In this document: in pieces, positions 1 through 7,005 of the stretch
Layout: every line of letters begins with the position of its first letter
Numbering within the stretch: the stretch's first letter is position 1
Assembly (NCBI GenBank): GCA_002361175.1
Contig: DESG01000105.1
Coordinates: forward strand, 1 to 35,686
DNA: 35,686 bases
Direction of reading: 5' to 3'
From: Lachnoclostridium sp. UBA3320
GTDB lineage: Bacteria; Bacillota; Clostridia; Lachnospirales; Lachnospiraceae
The notes under the pieces: model-generated
Seen by the model: the letters and a program-made list of their open reading frames with translations, nothing else
Told to the model about the DNA's origin: nothing
The model's database searches: none
Translations under genes and position numbers: made by a program

Positions 1-46
1 AAATACTATTATAATAAACATTGAAAAAATATTTATAATATATATT

Positions 47-1327
47 TTACTCAACCTTACCTATACATACATTCTCGCCAAGCCACGTTGTTGTTTTCCT
101 GTTACCAGCTTTAGCAATAGAGACCTTTTTGCCTGTTCCTGCAGTTATATTTGTTGATTTGCCAGTTCTTACTTTTGTTGTCTTTGTAGCACCTTCAATC
201 GTAACAACAATATCATAGCCAGTTGAATTTTCAACTTTAATCTTTCCTGAATATGCCTGTGTTCTAGTGTTTGCTATACCCTGAATGGTAATTCCTTCAA
301 CTGGTGTTAATGCAGAACTTGTAGTAATAGTAGAGGATTCCGATGTAGTAACATCTATTATATCTGGCTTGCTTATTTTAAGAGTTGCCCACTTAGATGC
401 AACCTTGCCTTTACCACTTTCTTTAGCTGCAATACGTGCTTCTATTACACCGCTCGATGCCCCATTAAGGAATTGTAACATATCTTGAGCACCACTCGGA
501 GCAGTTGTTATATCAGTAGTAACTTTATAACTGCCATCTGCACTTTCTGTCAATACACGATACTGACTGCCTCTTTTAAATTTTATAGTTCTCTTCACAT
601 AATCCGCAGCAATAGAAGGACCATTAGCTTGTTTTGCGATATTAAGCTTTGTCTCTTTACCTGGTAAAGAACCAGCTACATATAATATAGACTTTTGCTC
701 TTCTGTTGGATTTTTAATAGCAGCATCAGATACTTTGTCACTGGACGCTTTTATTGCAGAATCAGTTGTAGCAGCAGCCCTAACATATAGTGAAGCTCCT
801 TGATATTGATAGTCTTTAAATACACCTGTAGCTTTATTGTCTGTAGTACTTAACTCCTGCCAATCGCCATATGATGTTCTGTATTCCCACCGCCCTGATG
901 GATTTTTGCTATTTGTTTTAAGGTCAATGGTCAATGCGTTAGTCCCTGCATTAAAAATTAATCTCTGACCTTTTGAAGAAGCAGGAATCTTAATATATGT
1001 AGGGTCAGTATTTTCTGTTTTAACTACAACATAGTTATCCTTTGTGTTATTCAACTTAGACAAGTCAATCTTAACATCTTTGCTAGCAGTAACATCATAT
1101 ACATCCCATACAGATACTTTAACTGTATTTTTTTTATATGTTCCTACTGCAAACAAAACTTCAGTATCATTAGCATTAGTTTTAACCGTCATCTCCTGTG
1201 CTGCTGTATCAACTTTTATATCATTATCAGGAATTGTTGCGGCATCAGCAGAAATGGACGAAGCACCCATCCATGTTACTGCAAGGGTTGTTAAAACAGC
1301 CCCTTGTAAAATTTTCTTAATTCTCAT
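47..1327 (-). CDS. secreted protein of unknown function, paralogue of 3403-4980
   Basis: I do not recognise a named family. The 426-aa product starts with a signal peptide (MRIKKILQGA, hydrophobic core, cleavage likely near ADA-A at about residue 30). No lipobox, sortase motif or C-terminal membrane segment is visible, so it is probably released or loosely wall-bound. The start is the ATG at 1327, preceded by GAGGAGG with about 7 nt spacing; an upstream in-frame ATG at 1372 has no ribosome site. It aligns along most of its length with the protein at 3403-4980. Shared blocks include the signal peptide start, WDV(Y/H)DV, VDLSKL/IDLSKL followed by KDN, KDYQYQG/RKYQYQG, PGKxTKLNIAKQA and a C-terminal AGNxK...W. 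Low cysteine and many Thr/Lys/Ala suggest a beta-rich extracellular protein. Function is unknown. Confidence 0.85.
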   Translation of the reverse strand: MRIKKILQGAVLTTLAVTWMGASSISADAATIPDNDIKVDTAAQEMTVKTNANDTEVLFAVGTYKKNTVKVSVWDVYDVTASKDVKIDLSKLNNTKDNYVVVKTENTDPTYIKIPASSKGQRLIFNAGTNALTIDLKTNSKNPSGRWEYRTSYGDWQELSTTDNKATGVFKDYQYQGASLYVRAAATTDSAIKASSDKVSDAAIKNPTEEQKSILYVAGSLPGKETKLNIAKQANGPSIAADYVKRTIKFKRGSQYRVLTESADGSYKVTTDITTAPSGAQDMLQFLNGASSGVIEARIAAKESGKGKVASKWATLKISKPDIIDVTTSESSTITTSSALTPVEGITIQGIANTRTQAYSGKIKVENSTGYDIVVTIEGATKTTKVRTGKSTNITAGTGKKVSIAKAGNRKTTTWLGENVCIGKVE

Positions 1328-1538
1328 AATATCATACCTCCTCTGCAAAATATATTCTACGTCACATGACATGGTATGCAGCCCCAGCTACATAATAATC
1401 CTTATAAAATGTTTCGGTTGTTTTTTTAAATAATTTAGCCCTTTTTTAAAATTTTTACTATTTTTTTAATGTCAAAAATATGGCAAAGTAAATATATTTT
1501 AAACACATCTTCATATATTTCACGAAAAAAGAATCTGA
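1328..1538. other. AT-rich intergenic stretch upstream of the first secreted gene
   Basis: The stretch separates the divergent secreted-protein gene from the toxin cassette. It contains runs of T and A and probably the promoter of the minus-strand gene, but I could not fix convincing -35 and -10 boxes. No coding potential or stable hairpin was noticed. Confidence 0.4.
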
Positions 1539-1567
1539 TTGAAATTACTGCCATATTGTGATAGTAT
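1539..1567 (+). promoter_or_regulatory. promoter of the holin-like toxin gene
   Basis: TTGAAA (1539-1544), a 17-nt spacer and TAGTAT (1562-1567), with an extended TG immediately upstream (TGATAGTAT). The hexamer TTGAAA and the block ATTGTGATA recur at the same spacing in the opposing antisense promoter at 1907-1935. Confidence 0.6.
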
Positions 1568-1597
1568 TTCAATATGAAACCCACGACAGGTATAGCA

Positions 1598-1646
1598 GCC
1601 TCCTAAGCTTAATAACCAGCTTACTGGAATACATAAGAAGGGAGGT
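1598..1646 (+). promoter_or_regulatory. toxin mRNA leader with anti-Shine-Dalgarno pairing
   Basis: GCCTCCT at 1598-1604 can pair over 7 positions (two G-U) with the toxin ribosome site GGGAGGT at 1640-1646. Between them TAAGCT and AGCTTA can form an inner hairpin that brings the two together. Such sequestration is typical of type I toxin mRNAs. The pairing is read from sequence; its function is inferred. Confidence 0.5.
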
Positions 1647-1653
1647 GGCGCAA

Positions 1654-1779
1654 ATGACTGCTGCAGATATTATTTTAATATTTATAGGAATAATTGGTTT
1701 ACTAATTTCCTTTGGTAGTTTTGTTATAGCGTTGCTTGCCTTTCTTGACAGAGATAAGGAACATAAGCGAAAAAAATAA
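1654..1779 (+). CDS. small hydrophobic type I toxin (putative holin-like, TxpA/Fst-type)
   Basis: The 41-aa peptide starts MTAADIILIF, has one membrane helix (about residues 6-30) and ends in a charged tail (DRDKEHKRKK). This is the layout of the Firmicutes 'putative holin-like toxin' peptides, which act as type I toxins by damaging the cell's own membrane. The start is chosen because AAGGGAGGTGG lies just upstream; a longer frame opening at 1558 would begin at the promoter. Upstream are a promoter (1539-1567) and a leader that can mask the ribosome site. Downstream the mRNA runs through hairpins to a terminator at 1873-1900. The opposite strand over that 3' part encodes a probable antisense antitoxin RNA. 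A phage holin role is less likely because no phage genes are nearby. Confidence 0.8.
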   Translation: MTAADIILIFIGIIGLLISFGSFVIALLAFLDRDKEHKRKK

Positions 1780-1807
1780 TGCCCACCCTGTTGCAACCAG
1801 GATGGGC
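1769..1807 (-). terminator. terminator of the antisense antitoxin RNA
   Basis: On the minus strand, GCCCATCCTG and CAGGGTGGGC (1807-1798 with 1790-1781, one mismatch) form a hairpin followed by ATTATTTTTTT. The U-run is provided by the lysine codons and stop of the toxin gene, so the antisense RNA would end inside the toxin coding end. Confidence 0.6.
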
Positions 1808-1900
1808 GCCTCTTATTGAGAGGTAAATAGTCTGCTTGGGAAACTCCACCTTTGGAGTAGGGTTTCTATGGGACACCTGTTAGAGCAGGTGTTCTTCTTT
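1771..1900 (-). ncRNA. candidate antisense antitoxin RNA of the type I TA pair
   Basis: A transcript of about 130 nt is predicted from the minus-strand promoter at 1935-1907 (start near 1900) to the hairpin and U-run at 1807-1769. It is complementary to the 3' end of the toxin mRNA throughout, including the toxin terminator hairpin (ACACCTG/CAGGTGT) and an ACTCCA-CCTT-TGGAGT hairpin. This convergent arrangement matches known pairs such as TxpA/RatA. No database family was checked; the call rests on promoter, terminator and overlap. Confidence 0.6.
1873..1900 (+). terminator. intrinsic terminator of the toxin mRNA
   Basis: ACACCTG (1873-1879) pairs perfectly with CAGGTGT (1886-1892), followed by TCTTCTTT. 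The toxin mRNA would stop almost exactly where the antisense RNA starts. Confidence 0.65.
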
Positions 1901-1906
1901 ATGCTT

Positions 1907-1935
1907 AATATATCACAATTCATAGTAAGTTTCAA
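1907..1935 (-). promoter_or_regulatory. promoter of the antisense RNA
   Basis: Read on the minus strand: TTGAAA (1935-1930), 17 nt, TATATT (1912-1907), with an extended TG (TGATATATT). It lies at the 3' end of the relB remnant. Confidence 0.6.
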
Positions 1936-2101
1936 GTGCTTTCTTTCCATATATATATTCATCTTTTTCGGCTGCTTCCATTGCTGCATATGTGGTCTGG
2001 TTTGGTTCACCAAGACGGATTTCAAAGGGCAGTCCTTGGTATCTTAAAGCTTGACGGTAAAAAGAAGAAGGTTGAAAATAATTCAAATATCTTGCAAACA
2101 A
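1913..2101 (-). pseudogene. truncated RelB/DinJ-type antitoxin remnant
   Basis: The frame contains RQALRYQGLPFEI and PNQTTYAAMEAAEKDE, which match the middle and C-terminal half of RelB/DinJ antitoxins of Clostridia (family knowledge). The N-terminal ribbon-helix-helix half is missing: the open frame begins with a TTG, has no ribosome site, and a stop lies just upstream. The usual acidic tail after 'YG' is replaced by KKALETYYEL, exactly where the antisense promoter of the toxin cassette begins. No RelE toxin is nearby. I read it as a relic cut by insertion of the type I cassette or by deletion. Confidence 0.55.
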
Positions 2102-2220
2102 ATATAAAATATGCTATATTATAAGCACAAAAAGATAGCAATCATGCACGAAGAGTTTTTTTCAAGTATGTTTAAAGAAATAGGGATTTTAAAAAAATTA
2201 TATAGCATAATTTAGAGAAT

Positions 2221-2281
2221 GGAGGATGTAAGGATTTTTGCGCAATTTCTCCTACTGTTTAAAAGCAGTGGGTTTCCTTGC
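2221..2281 (+). other. structured leader in front of the LRR lipoprotein gene
   Basis: GGAGG is followed directly by ATG-TAA, a start-stop pair. GTAAGGA (2228-2234) can pair with TCCTTGC (2275-2281), enclosing the hairpin CCTACTG/CAGTGGG (2251-2257 with 2266-2272) and the palindrome TTGCGCAA. It may be a cis-regulatory leader, or the end of a decayed IS605-type element; I cannot tell which. Nothing else is visible between 2102 and 2290. Confidence 0.35.
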
Positions 2282-2290
2282 TGATTGATT

Positions 2291-3229
2291 ATGAAAAAAA
2301 AGTATTATTATATATGTCTTTTAATATTTGGCATAACCAGTCTGGTTGGCTGTGCAAATAGTGAAACAGATACAAAAAATACAGAAGTTTTTGAAGCAGT
2401 TTATAATATCGAAAGTGGTTTTTTGGAATATAATGGTGTAAACTATGAAATAGATGGTGACAACATAACTGTAGTGGGGCATTACGATTTTGATATAACA
2501 GATATAAGTATTCCAGATGCTATTACTTATGAAGATAAAAATTATCCTGTGACTAAGGTTGCTAAAAATGCATTTGAATCAGATTCTGATATTATAAGCT
2601 TTACAGCAGGTTCTAATCTTGAAGAAATTGAAGAGAGTGCTTTTTATTCTTGTGATGAATTAAAAACGCTTGACCTTGCAGATAGCGTAAAAATAATTGG
2701 AAAAGATTCATTTGGTGGCTGTAGTATGCTATCAGAGATAAAGGGAGTAGGTGCTTTGACAAGTATTTTAGATAATGCTTTTGCATTTTGCACATCTTTG
2801 ACAAATATCACTATACCTAAAAGTATAGAAAATATGGGTATTGGAGTATTTTCAGAATGTGAAGCATTAGAGCAATGTGAACTAGAAGAGGGCCTGACAT
2901 TTATTGGAGAAGGAGCTTTTACTAATTGTACAGCTTTGTCAGAAATCAAACTTCCAAGCACTATTAATGCAATTAACGCAGAAGCATTTTGGGGTTGTAT
3001 GGAGATGGAAAGCTTGGAATTGCCTGACAGTTTAATTTTAATTGGTGAAAGGGCATTTTATGACACAGGAATTAAAACATTGAAGTTACCAGCAGGAATA
3101 ACAAATATTAATTTTGAAATGCTAGATGGTATGAGTGATTTAGAGAGTATAGAAGTTCCAGAGTCAAAACTGGCTTCATATGAGGCGCAGTTTGATGAGC
3201 TTGGAATTGAAATAAGAACTTATAATTGA
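2291..3229 (+). CDS. BspA-type leucine-rich-repeat (LRR_5) lipoprotein
   Basis: The 312-aa lipoprotein has a lipobox LVGC with the lipidated cysteine at residue 21. After a short linker the protein is a run of about six or seven LRR_5 repeats of roughly 23 residues. They carry the typical pattern of 'I...AF..C..L..I.LP.S...I', for example EESAFYSCDELKTLDL, NAFAFCTSLTNITIP and GAFTNCTALSEIKLP. Such BspA-like proteins sit on the outer face of the membrane and often bind host or bacterial surface molecules; no ligand can be named here. The ATG at 2291 is used; a TTG two codons earlier is possible. There is no normal ribosome site directly in front, and the leader is structured. No terminator of note follows. 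Confidence 0.85.
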   Translation: MKKKYYYICLLIFGITSLVGCANSETDTKNTEVFEAVYNIESGFLEYNGVNYEIDGDNITVVGHYDFDITDISIPDAITYEDKNYPVTKVAKNAFESDSDIISFTAGSNLEEIEESAFYSCDELKTLDLADSVKIIGKDSFGGCSMLSEIKGVGALTSILDNAFAFCTSLTNITIPKSIENMGIGVFSECEALEQCELEEGLTFIGEGAFTNCTALSEIKLPSTINAINAEAFWGCMEMESLELPDSLILIGERAFYDTGIKTLKLPAGITNINFEMLDGMSDLESIEVPESKLASYEAQFDELGIEIRTYN

Positions 3230-3402
3230 GAATAGAATAGTCAATGCTGATTTATTATGAAATTTTGTTTGTAAAATTTTGAATCATCTATTTATCTTTT
3301 GCGTAAAAATGCCGAAAAATATATAAGAGCAATTTTTATAACAGAAATGTTTTTGTATTGAATTGAAAACAATCATACAATTATATATGAGGGGGCGTAT
3401 TT

Positions 3403-4980
3403 ATGAGATTGAAGAAATTATTACAGGGGACAGCCTTTACTGTTCTTGCAACAGCAGCATGTTTGGCAGCAGGCAAGACAGATGCATCAGCGCAGATTTC
3501 ACCAGACGATGTAAAGGTTGATACAGATAAGCAGCAGATGATAGTTACGCCAAAGACAGGTGATAAAGAAGTTGTTATTAGTGTAGCTAAAAAAGGCAAA
3601 AAAAGGGGTAATATAACTTTTAAAATGTCTCAATGGGATGTACATGATGTTGTCAACGGTGCTACAGAGGTTAAAGTTGACTTATCTAAACTTAGTAATG
3701 TCAAGGATAATTTTATTGCAGTTAAGACAGAAGATATGGATACTCCATTTATTGTAAGGATTCCAGCTGCTGCAAAGGTTAATGTAATAACTTATAATGC
3801 AGAAAAACACGAATTGGATTTTAAGGCTGGTGATAAAAAGAGCTATGCAAAGGCTGCTGAAAAATTTCAGTATAGAACGCCATATAGCAGTTGGTCAGAG
3901 CCAGAAAAATTAACTGATGGCAAGAAAGCTGATATTTTTAGAAAATATCAATATCAAGGGCTTGGAGTGTATTTAAGAACTCCTGCTACTAAAGATAAAG
4001 ATACACCACTTACTCCTAATAACGGCGACTATAAGAATGTTTATGATGCCAAAAACCTTGATACTAAACTTTCTGTATATGATTCAGGAAGTTTTCCAGG
4101 TAAGATTACAAAGCTTAATATAGCAAAGCAGGCAAAAGGACCATCTGTTCCTGTCCAGTATGGAGCTGGCACTGTAACTATTCCAAAAGCTGTAGAATAT
4201 CGTGTACTTATTAAAAATAGTGAAACTAATACATATAGTTTTAAACAATTTACAGTAAATACAGAAATTAAAGACGGAGAACCAGCAAACACTGAAACTA
4301 AGACAATAGAAACAGCTGATAAATCAAGAGCAACAAAAGATTTTCCAGTAGCCAGATTGCTTAGTACATCAGATACAACACTAGCTACATCAGGTGCGAT
4401 TGGTGTATTAGAAGTGCGTACTGCCAGTAAAGAAAATGACAGCAGTCCTAAGAGAGCTAAGTGTGCTTCTAACTGGACACGTGTTCCAATAGAAGTGACA
4501 GCACCTTTCACTGATGATGAATTAGGCGGTGAAGCAACTATAGCAAGTGCAAATAGTATAATTGCAACTGGAAGTGCTACTGCTACTGATATTGAATATG
4601 GTGGCGGTGTTAGATGGGCTAAGATTATGAAAGACGGAAAGCAAGTTGTAGCAGTTACATATGGCACATGTAGTAATGGCAAAGGCACAGTAAGATTTAC
4701 TAATATAGGTGATGATTCATACCAGATTGTTGTTTCAGAAAACACGGTAAGTTCTATTGATGACTTAGATACAAAAAATGCAAAGACTTTGGCAGCTAGA
4801 GGCAGTTCTGCAACCAAAATTTTAAACTTGACAAATGTAAATGATGGATATTATATTTATATACGCAGAGCTGGTAATCAAAGTAAAAAGGTTTGGGCAG
4901 GAGTTTATACATTGCTTGGTGTAGTTGATTTTCCTAAAAAAGTTTCGATTCCAACATCTAGTTCAATAGCTCCTAAATAA
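3403..4980 (+). CDS. secreted protein of unknown function, paralogue of 47-1327
   Basis: The 525-aa protein has a signal peptide (MRLKKLLQGT..., cleavage near DASA at about residue 30) and no anchor motif. It starts at ATG 3403 after GAGGGGGCG. It is a diverged paralogue of 47-1327, with insertions that make it about 100 residues longer. Shared blocks include VKVDT/IKVDT near the mature N-terminus, WDVHDV, VDLSKLSNVKDN, KYQYQG, PGKITKLNIAKQAKGPS and RRAGNQSKKVWAG near the C-terminus. Two proteins of the same family on opposite strands within 5 kb suggest local duplication followed by divergence. A strong terminator follows at once, so it is probably monocistronic. Function is unknown; a surface-layer, adhesin or matrix role is only a guess. 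Confidence 0.85.
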   Translation: MRLKKLLQGTAFTVLATAACLAAGKTDASAQISPDDVKVDTDKQQMIVTPKTGDKEVVISVAKKGKKRGNITFKMSQWDVHDVVNGATEVKVDLSKLSNVKDNFIAVKTEDMDTPFIVRIPAAAKVNVITYNAEKHELDFKAGDKKSYAKAAEKFQYRTPYSSWSEPEKLTDGKKADIFRKYQYQGLGVYLRTPATKDKDTPLTPNNGDYKNVYDAKNLDTKLSVYDSGSFPGKITKLNIAKQAKGPSVPVQYGAGTVTIPKAVEYRVLIKNSETNTYSFKQFTVNTEIKDGEPANTETKTIETADKSRATKDFPVARLLSTSDTTLATSGAIGVLEVRTASKENDSSPKRAKCASNWTRVPIEVTAPFTDDELGGEATIASANSIIATGSATATDIEYGGGVRWAKIMKDGKQVVAVTYGTCSNGKGTVRFTNIGDDSYQIVVSENTVSSIDDLDTKNAKTLAARGSSATKILNLTNVNDGYYIYIRRAGNQSKKVWAGVYTLLGVVDFPKKVSIPTSSSIAPK

Positions 4981-5000
4981 GATTTTAATGTGTTAATTAT

Positions 5001-5045
5001 AAAAAAACATTCTGTTATCAGTTAAGATATCAGAATGTTTTTTTA
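5001..5045 (+). terminator. intrinsic terminator after the secreted protein
   Basis: AACATTCTG (5006-5014) pairs with CAGAATGTT (5031-5039), with an inner ATC/GAT pairing, flanked by an A-run and a T-run. It could work in both directions. Confidence 0.8.
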
Positions 5046-5123
5046 TTGTTGCAGTTTTTGAGCATTAGTGTTAAGCTAACAGTGGAATGATAAATAATGC
5101 GAAAGGGGAAATATTTTTAATTT

Positions 5124-5813
5124 ATGTTTTTTTATGACTATACTTATATTTTAGTGATTATTGGAGGGATTCTCTGTATGCTTGCATCGGCTAATGTAAA
5201 TAGAACTTATAGCCGATATATGAGCTTTTATAATTCAAGAGGACTTAGGGCAGAGAATGTTGCACAGAAGATATTAAATAATGCGGGTATATTTGATGTG
5301 AGGATTGAGCGTATATCAGGGAATCTTACAGACCATTATTCGCCAAGAGAAAAAGTACTTCGTCTGTCAGATTCAGTGTATGGGTCATCTTCAGTAGCTG
5401 CTATTGGCGTAGCTGCCCATGAGTGTGGTCATGCAATACAGCATCAGAGAGGATATATACCTATAACAATACGCAATTTAATTGTACCTGTTGCAAATTT
5501 TGGTTCAAATGCAGCATGGCCTGTTCTTGTGTTTGGAGCTATTATAAATAATGGCACTCTTGTAAATATAGGAATAATACTTTTTAGTTTTGCTGTGCTT
5601 TTTCAGCTTGTAACGCTTCCAGTCGAGTTTAATGCGTCAGGCAGAGCGTTAAAGATATTAAAAGAGCAAAATATTTTGCAGGGCAGGGAATTAAATGGTG
5701 CAAAAAAGGTTCTAAGAGCTGCTGCAATGACATATGTAGCTTCAATGGTTGCAATACTTTTACAATTATTAAGACTTTTGTTGATATTTGGAAGAAGAGA
5801 CCGCAGTAATTAG
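5124..5813 (+). CDS. yugP: YugP-type membrane zinc metallopeptidase
   Basis: The 229-aa protein belongs to the neutral zinc metallopeptidase family represented by Bacillus YugP (Zn_peptidase_2). It has an N-terminal membrane helix (about residues 8-24), then a cytosolic-type domain with the zinc-binding HExxH motif as AAHECGHAIQHQ (about residues 97-108). Three more hydrophobic segments follow around residues 120-225. A downstream Glu in PVEFNASGRAL is the likely third zinc ligand. Length and layout are normal for the family; its substrates are unknown. The possible ribosome site GAAAGGGG lies unusually far (about 15 nt) from the ATG. It is followed after 35 nt by the GH53-like lipoprotein, suggesting cotranscription of envelope genes. 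Confidence 0.85.
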   Translation: MFFYDYTYILVIIGGILCMLASANVNRTYSRYMSFYNSRGLRAENVAQKILNNAGIFDVRIERISGNLTDHYSPREKVLRLSDSVYGSSSVAAIGVAAHECGHAIQHQRGYIPITIRNLIVPVANFGSNAAWPVLVFGAIINNGTLVNIGIILFSFAVLFQLVTLPVEFNASGRALKILKEQNILQGRELNGAKKVLRAAAMTYVASMVAILLQLLRLLLIFGRRDRSN

Positions 5814-5848
5814 TATTATATTTATTATTATAGAAAGGGGATGTGGAT

Positions 5849-6919
5849 GTGAAGAAAATATATAAGAGCAGTATTAGTATTATTATGTTATTATGTGTCG
5901 TATCTTTTTTCGGCTGTGCTAAGAATAATAATTCTTTTAAGACAGAAAGCAGTAATAGTCCAATCCCCAGTACACCAACTGTATCTGCCTCGCCAGAGCC
6001 TGTAAAGGCAGGTACAGATATTGCGCATATTGATGGAATAAGTGAAGATTTTATATATGGAGTAGATATATCAGATATTAAGTCTAAATATGATAATGGC
6101 AAAAGGTATTTTGACTTTGATGGCAATGAACTTTTTTATGCGCCAGATAAAGGACAGAAAGGTTTTTGCACATTTCTAAAAGAATGCGGAATTGACTGGG
6201 TACAGATACACACAGGATATAATCTTGACGAATTAGAAATTGTTAAAGAGATAGGAAAAATTGCAACTGATGCAGGTCTTCGTGTGCTTATAGATTTATA
6301 TTATCAGGCAGAAGAAGAATGGCAGGATATGAATATAGAGGAAAAGACAGGAACATTTGAAGAATACACTGTTGAAGTTCTTACAGAGCTTATTGAATAT
6401 GGCGTGGATATTGGCATGGTGCGGATTGATAATAAATCTGTAGAGGAATTTGCCTCTGAAATAGACTTTGAAAATATCTGTATGTTGATAAATGGCGGCT
6501 GTAGTGCTGTACGATATGTTGCTGATACGATGGAGAAAAAAATGCCAGTTGTGCTACATTTTGCAAATATGCCTTTAAGTATATATGGAGTTATTGCAAA
6601 AACTCTGGAGGAGAATCAGGTGGACTACGATGTCTTTAGTATTTCTTATACGTATTCAGACAAAATTGTACAAAATATTACAGATAGCATGGCAAAGATT
6701 ATAAATGAGTATGGTAAAAAAGTAATATTGACAGAGGAAAGAATGAATGTTTATACTTTAAAAGGGAAAAAGGCTATAAAAAAACGTGTTAATGCGGTTA
6801 CAGATATGATACAATCTGTTGTTAATATGGGAGAAGATGGGATTGGAGTATTTTGTGCTCCCACTTTATTTAATCACAAGGGTATTCCTTTGGAATCTGC
6901 CATAGTGGTTTTTTTGTAA
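5849..6919 (+). CDS. GH53-like lipoprotein with altered catalytic site (probable pseudoenzyme)
   Basis: The 356-aa lipoprotein has a lipobox FFGC (Cys 23), then a Ser/Pro/Thr linker, then a domain that follows endo-beta-1,4-galactanases (GH53) from start to end. Shared landmarks are DFIYGVDIS, YFDFDG, GVDIGMVR, an 'xVLHFAN' strand, VDYDVFSISY, GKKVILTE, GIGVF and a C-terminal KGIPL. The family acid/base Glu in the motif VGNET is Lys here (IDNKS, Lys196; codon 6434-6436). The nucleophile Glu is kept (Glu296 in LTEER). The substrate-site motifs normally reading RVRIWNDP and FHYSDFW are also lost. It is therefore probably not a galactanase and may bind glycans or have another role. The start is GTG 5849 because AAAGGGG lies 8 nt before it; GTG 5843 is too close. 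Confidence 0.75.
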   Translation: MKKIYKSSISIIMLLCVVSFFGCAKNNNSFKTESSNSPIPSTPTVSASPEPVKAGTDIAHIDGISEDFIYGVDISDIKSKYDNGKRYFDFDGNELFYAPDKGQKGFCTFLKECGIDWVQIHTGYNLDELEIVKEIGKIATDAGLRVLIDLYYQAEEEWQDMNIEEKTGTFEEYTVEVLTELIEYGVDIGMVRIDNKSVEEFASEIDFENICMLINGGCSAVRYVADTMEKKMPVVLHFANMPLSIYGVIAKTLEENQVDYDVFSISYTYSDKIVQNITDSMAKIINEYGKKVILTEERMNVYTLKGKKAIKKRVNAVTDMIQSVVNMGEDGIGVFCAPTLFNHKGIPLESAIVVFL

Positions 6920-7005
6920 TATTTTATGGGTTGCATTTTTTCGCATAAAAGTGTTAATATGGATTATATTCACCCAATATATTGAGGAAAGGTATAGGTA
7001 TTGTA

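Noticed and set aside
1558..1653. N-terminal extension of the holin-like toxin
   Set aside because: It would start inside the promoter region and make the strong GGGAGGTGG internal; the 41-aa form matches the family.
4041..4817. 258-codon open frame on the minus strand
   Set aside because: It lies wholly inside the plus-strand secreted protein, whose frame is conserved with its paralogue. The antisense translation is a low-complexity hydrophobic shadow without a ribosome site.
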